Source of the DNA: Thalassia testudinum
Taxonomy: Eukaryota > Streptophyta > Magnoliopsida > Alismatales > Hydrocharitaceae
NCBI GenBank assembly: GCA_037157565.1
Contig: JAZHRO010000013.1
Location: 121,410,001 to 121,474,000 of the forward strand
Direction: 5' to 3'
Length of the DNA stretch: 64,000 bases
Both the position numbers and the translations under genes were made by a program. Under the pieces are notes generated by a model that was not told the origin of the DNA, ran no database searches, and worked only from the letters and a program-made list of their open reading frames with translations. How positions within the stretch are numbered: position 1 is the stretch's first letter; each line of letters begins with the position of its first letter. Of this stretch, positions 54,562 to 64,000 are shown piece after piece.

Positions 54562-57500
54562 TGATGTATACACATCCATGTAGGTTAAAATTCCTATTTA
54601 TGCATGTTCCGAAGCTTAGAGATGCATTCCATATTATAAATATTGCATAGCATGCATCATTTTGTATTTAGAATAGTTTGTATAAATTTTAGGTTAATTT
54701 GCACCCTTTTATGGCTAAGTGAGAAGGAGATTTATCTTGGGCCTTGGATTGATGATCCAACCGTACAAATTTGATTAAGATGACGATCGGAGTCCAATGC
54801 CTCCAAAATCATCTTGATCGGAGTCCCATACCACATTATGTAGTTCGAGGAAGATCAAAGGACATGGGGTAGTGTTGAACGTAACGAATCGCTACGCTAA
54901 CGTGTTTGGTTTTGGAAAACCTGTCATTGTAGCTTGAAAGCAAAGAATTCGTGTTCAACAAATAAAATTTATATCGAAATGAAAATTTCTGGTCGAACAC
55001 ATGGAGGCAGACGTTTGATTTAAAAACTACGCGTTTCTTTTTATTTGTCACGAAGTAATTCAATTTAAAACTATCTAATTATTTACAATAAATAGAAGAA
55101 AGAGAGAGAATATTACACATAGAAATCAAAATGAGATGTAGAATAAACAAAGAATTTATCATTAAGAAGATTGTTCATTACAACTAGAAAGCATAAAACA
55201 ATTGCACTAGAAAGCGATAAATTTACTCTAGAAGGCATTAAAAGAATGGAGGGAGAAATGTCCTCGACGATTGCTTGGAGGACGAGCAGAACTACTCTAG
55301 AAAGTAGTAAATCTATACTAGAAAGTAGTAAAAAGAATAGGGAGAGAGAAATCCTCCTCGACGGTTGCTTGGAGGACGAGCCAGATGGGACGACGCCTGG
55401 ACGAAGGAGGATGAAGCGGGACGAAGGAGGACGAAGCAGAAGAACGGGAAAGGAGCAGCATGCCGTCGTCGTCGTGGGATCCACTTCCGAAGGGGGACGA
55501 AAATTTGGACTTTATCTCGCGAGAAGCATCCCGGGTATGGGACAAGCTTCTCTTGAGCTTTGGAGAGGTAGAGAAGAGAAGGAAGGGATGAGAATTTCGT
55601 ATGGAGGGGGTCTACTTTTATAGTTGCAATGAGTGGGGGCAAAATGGTCATTACAACTTTAAAATAATAAATGAGGGGTCTTTAGTGACGGATAAATCCA
55701 TCACTAAAGCCCCCAACGTGGGCGTAGCTCCCACACCTACGCGCACCTCCTCAGCTGCCCGCTTCTTCAACGCCTACGCCCACGTACTTCAGATCTCACG
55801 ATCGGACGGCTTAAGACACATCTTCACCCGCTCGCTGTGCACCTGCTTGGCGCATGTGATTGTGCATCCATGTCGCGCGTTCAATCGCGTGTGATCTCAA
55901 TTGAGCGCAGACGGCCGTTCGATGACGATCCAACACCCGCCATCACCCGCACGCCCGCGCCTTCCTCCCCTTCGCTGTTGTTCGAACCCACGCCCGCAGC
56001 TCGCGTAAGCATGCTCGACTGCTATGCTACGAGGCGCGGATGGTCGAGCAGGAGCTTTTAGGCGCGGCTGACCACATCCATTAGATCGAGATCCAACGGC
56101 GGAGAGGGAGCGGGTGCAGAGCCTTCAGAGATTGCATGCGACCGTTTGGGCGGCTGGGATGGCGCCACATGGCACCATCTTGGTCGTCCATCTTCTGGAA
56201 GTTGTAGATGGTGCCACGAATGTCGGATTGACTTGATTTTTTGCGTCGTTGGGCTGCAATCGTCGATCCAAATTCATCCGTGTGGTCAGATTTGTCATTT
56301 GAAGAGCGGATTTACGCCATCCTGGCCCTTGATCTTCTAGGGTTCCCCGATCACTATCTGATGCTACGGATGTCTGATTAGGGTGATCTTGGAGTCGTTG
56401 AACTCCAATCGTCGCCCTGATCACATCCATATGGTTGGATCTTTGATTCGAGGCCCCGATAAAATGTTTGCCCTATCCAAGCACATAAAAGGAGATAATT
56501 AACCTCCATTTTATTCAAACTACTCTAAATGCAAGATGATGCATGTTATGCAATATTTATATCATGAAATGCAATCCTATGCTTAAGAACATGCATAAAT
56601 AGACAGCTTAAGTAGTGTAAATGTGTTTACATTAGGTAGAGTGGCACCAATCCAAACCTTTGATGTCAAATCCGACCACACGGATATATCCAGATTGACG
56701 ATGGAAGCCCAACGATGCAAAAATCGACTCAATCCGACATCCATGGTGCCACCTACAAAGCAAAGAAGATGGACGGCAATGATGGCACCATCACAACCGC
56801 CTAAACCCACTCACGCCCCTTCGGTCAACTTCATCAAGCAATCCTAGCAGTTGGATCTCAATCCAACAGTTGAGATGCACTCACGCACACGCCATTCAGA
56901 CTCAAAGGAGAAGGTGGAGATAAGATCTCGACCGTTGGATCGAGATCCAATGGTAGAAAGAATTTGCACACGATTTCATCCACGCGACAATCCATGCCGG
57001 TAGCGCATTGGTTCCTTCACTTCCTATACACGGATGCACGTTCGAAGCCTAGCTGCAGCGCTTGATTTCGCAAGCGCGAGCACAATTCGATTGCGTCTGT
57101 TGGATGGCCATCAAGCAACGGATACTTCACAACGTGGTGTGATTAGAGTCGTGTGATCTGAGCGCGTGATCATCGTGCGATTATGGTCGCTCATCTTGGA
57201 TCCAACGGTGGAGATTCATCCGTGCATGATAGCTGTGAGCGAGCGCATGTGCGAACGTGAGTTGGAGACCTACAACGACGCTTGAGGTGGAGCTTTAGGG
57301 ATGTATTTACTGTCGCTGTCGACCCATGCCTGATTTAACCTCTTCTCGTCCACTCTAAAAGGACCTCTACCCCTTCCATTTCTCTTCATCTCTTCCTTTC
57401 TCTACCTCACCACCTCCAAGGCTCTAGAGAGATCTTGTCCCAAGCTCGGGATACTCCTCTAGAGTAGAAAATTAAATATTTTTCCTGCTTCTCACACCCC

Positions 57501-58048
57501 TTCATGGAGCATCCCGTGGCCATCCTCTTACCACCTTCGGGAAGAAGATCCTCGGCACGACGCCATCTTGTCCCGTCCTCCTACTCCGCTGCCACTCTCC
57601 TTCCTCCAGCTTCCTACCACCTTCATCTAGGCACTGTTAGAGTGAGCTGTCTTTCAATCGACTGTTGAGGAGGATTTCCTCATCATATTCTTTTTTTCGC
57701 TTTTGTAGTGCAGTTTGACTTCTTGTAATTAGTTGTAATAAATAGTTTGGATCACCCCTATAATATTTGTTTCTCTTTCTCTCTCTATCTTTACAAGTAG
57801 ATTAGATAGAAAATTATTTTGACCTAATCTCTTGCCTTATAAAAATACAAAAAAAATTGCAAAAGATGAAAACACCAAAAATAAATATAATTGAAGCACG
57901 AATTTCAAAACCAAACGTTCGCCTCGTCGTGTTAGACCCAAGACTTGATTCGAGTTTCGGTATAAATTTTATTTGGTAGTAATATTTTGAGACTACGATA
58001 ATGGGTTCTCCAAATCCCTGATTTTCATCGTGAAAAATACGCTAATCA
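54562..58048 (+). mobile_element. B3: family B 5' LTR, split by solo LTR B2
   Basis: Starts TGATGTATACAC at 54,562, runs about 310 bp, is interrupted by B2 (54,873-56,634) and resumes at 56,640 until CGCTAATCA at 58,048; the net length is about 1.72 kb. A TATA-like CTCTAAAAGG lies near 57,352. A primer-site-like sequence follows (58,052-58,069), so this is a 5' LTR of a longer element whose interior is cut by C2. Confidence 0.75.
54873..56634 (-). mobile_element. B2: solo LTR inserted in B3
   Basis: 1,762 bp, minus strand, with GGTAG on both sides (54,868-54,872 and 56,635-56,639). The minus-strand start is TAATGTAAACAC, where the family has TGATGTAAACAC. The TATA box (TATAAAA, minus) is at 55,616-55,622, and a hairpin TTTAGTGA/TCACTAAA lies at 55,681-55,708. 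Frames on both strands inside are not genes. Confidence 0.9.
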
Positions 58049-58051
58049 TTT

Positions 58052-58069
58052 TGCCGTCATTGGTGGGGA
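58052..58069 (+). other. B3: degenerate tRNA-Asp-type primer site
   Basis: TGCCGTCATTGGTGGGGA sits 3 nt after the LTR end, where a TGGCGCCGTTGCCGGGGA-like site is expected, and is followed by GGCAATGC as in related elements. Confidence 0.5.
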
Positions 58070-58559
58070 GGCAATGCTCTTTGGTTTTTCTCGCATTTTC
58101 TGCCTTACTTAACTTTTTTCTCACCTTTTTTTTGATCTTGTTGTGATTGCAGGTACTCTTCCAAGGTGGGCTAGAGCGGTTAGATGAAGGCTCTATAAGT
58201 GTATCCCCACCACCTACACCGTAGATTTCATTTCAACACCTAATAACTCAAACTCAAATCAACTTAGGTGCTTGCATAAACCCTTGGTTAGATCTTGGTT
58301 GTTTGATTGTCACTTTACCTCACCTCATCCATCCGTATAAATTAAAAATACAAAAAAATTACTCTTCTTGTGGGATTATGCTAATAGTGACATGCCTTAA
58401 ACACCAATAAATTTCTCATCCTAAGGTGCACAATCACTTTGATTCTACCACTTAACTCGGGATCTGATCTGTGGACCCGGTACATTTCAACTTAACACAC
58501 AAATAAGTGAGTAGAAAATTTGAATAGGTTAAATATTCTTTGTGCCTTAATCAAGTGCT
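58070..58559 (+). other. B3: leader fragment up to the C2 insertion
   Basis: About 490 bp of non-coding leader. It ends at GTGCT (58,555-58,559), the expected left target-site duplication of C2, whose partner lies outside the window. Confidence 0.55.
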
Positions 58560-60006
58560 TGATAACACCACACAAGGGGGCAATAATTATGTTGAATATG
58601 ACCCATCTTTAGAATAAAAGGCACAACATAAGTTGATAGGAGCATTGCATGCATCATGTACCAAGATTACTTATAAACTGTATTAATGGCAATTTGTGTA
58701 AGCATTTGTCAAAGCAAGCCTCAGATGAGCAATCGGACTACACGGATGGATTCAGAACGACGAACGGAGTCCAACGAACTCAAGATCGGCCAAATCCGAC
58801 ATCCGGAGCTCCTACAGTGGGCCCAAGAAGTTCTGACTGTTGATCTGGAGATCAACGGCCCAGATTGCACCACGTCACCCCGCCCCCGTGCTTGCCGCGC
58901 CTTCAGCCAGCCGAGATCAAATCTCGGCCGTCGATCTTCGATCGAACGGCTGAGATCTGCATGCTTGAATGCGGTCGCCACGACAAAGCATAGGCGTGGC
59001 GCAACGGTGAGTGCGCACGCCTGCACCCACGCGATGCGCGTTTGAGCCGCGCGGAGCGGGATTCGAAGGCGGGCGAAGGGCGCAGAAAAATTGGGTCGCC
59101 CGATCAGCAGCGGGCGGCCACAATCTCGCCACGCAGTGCCACCGCAGCGCACGAGCGCCCACGCGTGCGCACACGCCGGGCGGAGACGATCTCAGCGCGA
59201 GCGATCTCAGCGCGACGATCCGAGGCACGATCTCAGCGCGACGATCCGAGGCACGATCTCAGCGCGAGCGAGAAAGATTCTCAACCGTCCGATCTTCGAT
59301 CGGACGACTCTCATTCAGCGGCCACGGATTGTGCGGGAGAAGGAACGGGGTGCGCGGCTGACCGGCGGCGAGAGGGCTACACCGACGCTTTTTGAAGCGG
59401 TTTTAGCGACGCTCTGGATGTCGCTAAAGCCCCTTCTTCTTTTAGGAAGCCCCTAACACTATTTAAACCCCCTCCTACCACCATTCAAGGATCGACTCCC
59501 CCTTGCAACTACTCCACTCCTCTCTTAGCTAGCTTTAGGCACTCTTGTAATCACCGGAGATGACGCGCCGCCAACAGAGCCTCCTCCACCGCCGTGGCTG
59601 CCTCGTCGCTCTCCACTCTCTCTCTCTCTCTCTCTCTCTCTTTTATGCTTTCCATTACTTTTTTTGAAGCATGTATTTAATGTTGTAAGTTATGAACTAC
59701 GAATGCACGATTAATGAAGTTATTTTCCATTCAATTGCTATTTTAATTTCTGTTCAAGTTGCATGATCAAAACCAAGAGCTTTCTAACCCTAAACTCTCT
59801 CTCTATCTCTCTCTCACTTTTCAAAACCGCATCTTCTGCAAACAAAACTCTACCTTTTCCATGACAACAAGTGATAAGCAAAAAAATCTGATTTTCATGC
59901 CTCCCTGAGACCGACACTCGGACTCACCTTCGTTTAATTATTTTAAAACCGACGTATCAAGTGCGACTATAACGACAGCTCTTAACACACGCACTACGGC
60001 ACGTCA
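58560..60006 (+). mobile_element. C2: 5' LTR
   Basis: 1,447 bp from TGATAACACC to GGCACGTCA, related to solo LTR C1 and followed by a primer site. U3 contains four copies of CGATCTCAGCGCGA (59,187-59,267), a hairpin TTTAGCGAC/GTCGCTAAA (59,402-59,428), a TATA-like ACTATTTAAA near 59,458, and a TC microsatellite (about 59,616-59,640). GC-rich frames at 58.7-59.4 kb overlap on both strands and are not supported as genes. Confidence 0.85.
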
Positions 60007-60011
60007 ATTTT

Positions 60012-60029
60012 TGGCACCGTTGACGGGGA
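60012..60029 (+). other. C2: primer-binding site (tRNA-Asp)
   Basis: TGGCACCGTTGACGGGGA, 5 nt after the LTR, is complementary to the tRNA-Asp 3' end with two mismatches. Confidence 0.85.
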
Positions 60030-61138
60030 GGCAACGGATTTGTTTTATCACCTCCATTCCACATTCATTCTCACATCGTCTAATGCCCTATTTTCCTTTT
60101 TATTTGATGGTTGCAGGAATTCGGCGCATGGACGGCGAAGCGACGCATCCGACGGTAGCATGGCAGTAGGTGCCTCGAGGACTGATAGTGAGTAACCTCT
60201 CTCTGATTGTTTGCTTGCGTGAAAAAGCTAAAAAAATTGTAAAAACTGAAAAAAATTGGAGTGGTATATGATTGCTTGACCCACATCCATAACACATCAC
60301 CCCAAAAAAAAAAAAAAAAATGTACACTCTAACATTCTGAACAAATTCTTGGAGTGTTCTTTTCTTTTTCTTGAGTGATGTTTGCGAAGCCACCATGAGT
60401 TGACCTGGGCTGCACCACTCAACCCTAAAACTGACTCATCTAATAGAAGCTGCATGATCATTAGGATGAGTACACTAGGGTTTTAGAGCCTCTACAGAAT
60501 AAAAAGGAAATCTACTTTCATCGAATTGTGTGCAGAACTTGACGTGCCCACTGAAACTTGTTTGAAAACATTAAGACACGTCAACCCTAAAAAGTACTAA
60601 AATAAGGATGAAACACTAAAAGACACCATATCTTAACAAATCCTTGCTTGAAAATCATGTTTTGCTAGAAGCACACACTTTGAAAGTGGAAAATTTAGAG
60701 GAACCACCCCAATCAACGCCTCATCACATCACCCTAAGCACAAGCACTTTCCTAACCCTTTAAAACTGAGTAGACGTGCCCTAGGCAGGACTGAGTTAAG
60801 TCTCAAAAGGTGAGGTTTTGTTCGCTAGGCACTTGGCTTTCATTCCCTTGGTAGAATTTGGTGACTAGGCTGCGGGGCAGTGTCAAATGACCGCGATTGT
60901 GGGGTCTATGGAACCGGAGGCACAAGCCAAAGGAAGAACCTTCCCTGCAATCCCCTCGTAATCAACCTGGCCAGATTAACCTCGGGAAGGGGAGTCTAGT
61001 GCTTATGGACTTAATCAACCTTTGTGAGATTTCTAGGTCTCCTAAGGAATACACCATAAGGACTAGGCTTATTTGCTTGGTTGAGGACACAACTCTCTCG
61101 CATCTATTCTTCCCACATCCGTCCATTTCTTCCAAACC
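60030..61138 (+). other. C2: non-coding leader
   Basis: About 1.1 kb without a supportable gene. It contains an A run (60,304-60,320). At 60,868-60,892 lies the motif GGCTGCGGGGC plus GTGTCAAATGACC, matching A1 17,061-17,085 at 22 of 25 positions. A 143-codon frame from 60,897 overlaps the true start in another phase and is not convincing. Confidence 0.65.
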
Positions 61139-62874
61139 ATGGATTTCAATACCTATCCATCTTACCCAAACTACCCCCAACAGGATTTGTATGCTAACCC
61201 AAGTGGACCATACCCACAGCCTACTTGGGTTAACCAACCACCAAGTTGGGGATACAACCTTGAATATCCCTCTTGGCCCAACTATGACCAAACCGCACCA
61301 ACCTCTTATTGGAATACAACCAACATAGCCACCTAAAGGTACGATTCAAATCGTGGGGCTCCATATCTCGATTGTCCTCACGATGCCTCCTCATTTAGGT
61401 CTGACCCGCTCTACTGTGATAGGACCTACACTTTAGGAGAACACTAAGAACCCTACCCATCTCAGGATAATAACCAAGAAAGGTCATCTGAATTCAACAA
61501 CCTTGCCTACTTGACCTTTGGATTAGAAGGAGTTCTAGACAAATGAAAATCAGAAAATGATCAGAAATCTAGGCAAGCCCAAGATCATCAACCTTTGATT
61601 TGGTCCCTTGATGAAGAATCTGACTAGGAGGAGGACTTAGAACCTCAACTATTCTGGAGTAGGACCAAACAGAGAATGGTTCCTCTTGAAGAACTGGACC
61701 TTGAACATGATAGAATAGAGGACCCACCCAAGAACCTAAACACCAGTATGGATTCTGATCCACAACCTCAACCATACTCTCTTAACCTGGATTTCAAGGA
61801 GGAAATCCAAAGGACACCAAATGACACCATGTCAATTCTTGATAACCTCCAGTTAGAACTACACAGACAGAATCAAGAATTGGTTAAAGGGCAACATGCC
61901 ATGTTGGATTTGTTCCAACAATTGGGGGAAGAAGGCCAAAGAAAGCTGTTGCACACAACGCCATTCATGGAATTCATAAAGCAAGGACCTACCATGACTA
62001 ATTGGACTACACCCAGTCATCCTGATTTGGTTCAGTACACCATTAATACCCCTCAGGAGTTGGACAGCTCAGTGGATAAGGACAGTAAGGATTCCTCGGA
62101 ACACAAATTGGGGAGCATTGAGAACAAACATCAGGAAGAAACTAAGAATGTAAAGGGAGAGGCCTTGGAATCCGAACCTAATCACCCAAGAGAAGCAATT
62201 CGGTGGGAGCAGCAGCCAACATCAGAGAAGGAGAATTGAGTTACAATTTCAAAGAAATTGATTATGAATCGGTTGGAAACCCCATCACAAATTTGGAGGA
62301 GGGCCGAGAGAAAGAATATGATCTAGAGGATGAAATTGACCCTACCTCTAATGCAACCCCAAACAGTGAATCTGATACAAAGGAGGTTGAAGAAAATATT
62401 CTTGAGATCAAGGGCTTGGAGGGAATGAGCAATGAAACCATAGTTGCGGAAGAGATGGATTCGTCTTTGGAGAGAGGCCTCATGCTTGATTGTAGGACTC
62501 ATTATAAAACTCTGGACTTTATTACCTGCCCTACAAGAATAAAGATCCCGCAACCTGAATGCACTGGAATTGATACACTTTCGATGGATTGCAATTTTAT
62601 AGGGACACAAGCTGAATATAAAACCTACATCTTTAGTGTCTGGCATGTCATATTTGGGGTGCGTTCGTCCACAGCAACTTGTTTGCATGCCCACAGACTA
62701 AGAGAGGATTTGATGCGGGCATGCATGATACAGAATTCCCGCCCCTTAGGAACGGGACTCCACCACAACCTTGTTCGCATCTGTGGACTTCTGATTTTGG
62801 GTCTGGTTGATTTTGTACAGACCTCCTTGACCCAAGCCATTCCTGTTTGTGCACCGCCCAGCTGGAGGCGTTAA
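61139..62874 (+). pseudogene. C2: decayed uncharacterised retrotransposon protein related to that of F
   Basis: One long frame from MDFNTYPSYPNYPQQ (61,139) to 62,239 is cut by four single stop codons (near 61,334, 61,445, 61,544 and 61,625), then continues in another phase to the stop at 62,874, so about 578 codons with one frameshift. The N-terminus is rich in Tyr, Pro, Asn and Trp. The unit QLFWSRTKQRMVPLEELD near 61.65 kb matches one in F. A likely coiled coil (LDNLQLELHRQNQELVKGQ) follows, then an acidic stretch and a C-terminal hydrophobic segment (CGLLILGLVDFVQTSL). No gag, protease, RT or integrase motif is seen. The stop is followed 13 nt later by the AGGCAA hairpin. Confidence 0.7.
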
Positions 62875-63393
62875 ACTCAGCGCTTCCTGGGAGGCAACCC
62901 AGAGGATTCAAACTGATCTAGTAGTTTACGTCACTCAGGTACTATCTTTTTGAACCCTTTTGCATCCATGAATCTGCCAATGAGGACATTGTCCAACTTA
63001 AGCATGGGGGAGATGGTAAATTGCATAATCCTGAGCTTAATTAATCAGTTTGAATGAATTAAAAAAAAAGAATTGAATTTAGGAAGAAAACTTAGGCATT
63101 AGAAACTTGTCAATGGTGGGAAATAATACAAAAGGAACTTAAACACTTAGACTTTTCAGGCCTTCAGGCTTAATCAGCCCTAGTGTCCGTTAAAATATGG
63201 ATTTAGCGGCAAATCCTTGCAACCTTAAGCTATTCTAATCCACCTATTAAATAAGGTAATAAGTATACGACTTATCAACTCACCCTCTAACACAGAAAAA
63301 CTTTGAGTCTAAGCATCTGCACACACTTTTGCACAGACTCACTTCTCAGAGATTTTGACAGAAATTGGGTAGCTAATGAACTCTCTAGGGTGG

Positions 63394-63453
63394 TATGGCT
63401 GGCAAGTTGTCGTGGGTAACAACCTATTGGCAGGTTGTCCAGAACCCAGCCAT
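63394..63453 (+). repeat. C2: structured 3'UTR repeat, copy 1
   Basis: Outer stem ATGGCTGG (63,395-63,402)/CCAGCCAT (63,446-63,453). Inner stem ACAACCT (63,419-63,425)/AGGTTGT (63,432-63,438). GTTGT at 63,406-63,410 could compete for ACAAC, giving two alternative folds. Confidence 0.65.
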
Positions 63454-63567
63454 GGGCCATTTCTTTTTCGTTGCCTTTAGGTACATTTGAGATCAGGGAA
63501 GCCACCTACAAAAAAAAAAAAAATTGAACAAGAAGAAAAGAAAATAAACCACACTTCACCGCACAAG

Positions 63568-63620
63568 TATGGCTGGCAAGTGATCGTGGGTAACAGCCCA
63601 TTGGTCGGTTGTCCAGAGCC
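63568..63620 (+). repeat. C2: structured 3'UTR repeat, copy 2
   Basis: 174 bp downstream of copy 1. The inner stem is kept as ACAGCC/GGTTGT with a G-U pair where copy 1 has A-U; the outer stem is degraded. Confidence 0.6.
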
Positions 63621-64000
63621 TAGCTCAATAATTGCACAAAAAGACCAAAACACCTAAGGAAGAAGCGGGGAAGTAGTACACTGGAAAAATCCTTGTGTTG
63701 ACCCCAATTAAAATAAACGTAGGGAGAAAGCTACCAATCGAACAAATACACCTTCAGGCAAAAATTTATTTCCTTTTCCGGTCACCTAGAAGCGTAGAAA
63801 CTCGAAGTCTGTCTCAATTACCGTTAAGTGAGTCTATCACAACATTCACACCAAGATGCTTAGCACTTAGGGTTTTGACCGAGTTTTGGGTGGGTTGGGT
63901 AGCCGTAAAAAGTTACCAACCCACACTGAATTCCGAAAAAAATTTAAAAAATATATATATACATATGTATAGTTATATACAGTAAGGCAAGGATTCAGGT

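Larger units (their letters stand above)
62875..64000 (+). other. C2: 3' untranslated region (runs off the window)
   Basis: Non-coding. In order: hairpin CTGGG/AGGCAA/CCCAG (62,887-62,902), the ATGAGGACATTG...GCATGGGGG motif (62,980-63,010), an A run (63,061-63,069), two copies of a structured repeat (63,394-63,453 and 63,568-63,620), and an AT microsatellite near 63,950. Neither the polypurine tract nor the 3' LTR is reached. Confidence 0.65.

Noticed and set aside
58686..59456. Several 100-140 codon frames in the C2 LTR
   Set aside because: GC-rich LTR sequence with mutually overlapping frames on both strands and no conserved protein; C1 does not keep them.
60897..61328. 143-codon frame at the start of the C2 coding region
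   Set aside because: It overlaps the better frame at 61,139 in another phase; the latter continues with homology to F.

Overview
This window looks like nuclear DNA of a flowering plant, from a gene-poor, transposon-packed region. I found no intact host gene, no rRNA or functional tRNA gene and no CRISPR. Almost everything with recognisable structure is an LTR retrotransposon or its debris. The evidence is tRNA-Asp primer sites, Athila-, Tat- and Copia-type protein remnants, TG...CA long terminal repeats and 5-bp target-site duplications. I cannot name the species.

Layout, with my own labels for families (A-J). 1-5.1 kb: an old Gypsy-like LTR remnant (E1) and a Copia-type LTR (J). 5.1-7.9 kb: a broken Athila-like element (D, minus strand) whose LTR and primer site are fused directly to a reverse-transcriptase fragment, followed by half of a family B LTR. 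7.87-37.11 kb: an old minus-strand element A2 opened up by three later insertions. These are A1 (13,473-24,039, plus strand, complete, near-identical LTRs, TSD AAGTC), F (24,334-32,312, minus strand, TSD ATAAT) and a solo LTR C1 (34,277-35,880, TSD GAGAG). 37.1-40.8 kb: a decayed Tat-type Gypsy element (G, minus strand) into which A2 itself jumped. 42.5-48.1 kb: a decayed Copia element (H, minus strand). 48.8-50.6 kb: solo LTR B1 (TSD CACAC). 50.6-54.5 kb: a relative of E1, then a CACTA-like transposon end with a GC-rich tandem duplication. 54.56-58.05 kb: LTR B3 split by solo LTR B2 (TSD GGTAG). 58.56-64 kb: the 5' LTR and body of element C2, which runs off the window.

How they work together: A1 encodes only Gag and an aspartic protease. 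F and C2 encode a different protein with no recognisable gag, protease, RT or integrase. All would therefore need pol enzymes from another Athila-like element. They nevertheless share non-coding modules: a tRNA-Asp primer site, a leader motif (A and C), a post-stop hairpin with an AGGYAA loop (A and C), a GAGGACAT/GCATGGGG motif (A, C and F), a 3'UTR module (A and F), and a hairpin beside the terminal polypurine tract (A and F). This suggests non-autonomous families keeping cis-signals for a common helper. It is an inference from sequence and the most interesting theme here. All comparisons were done by eye, without database searches.
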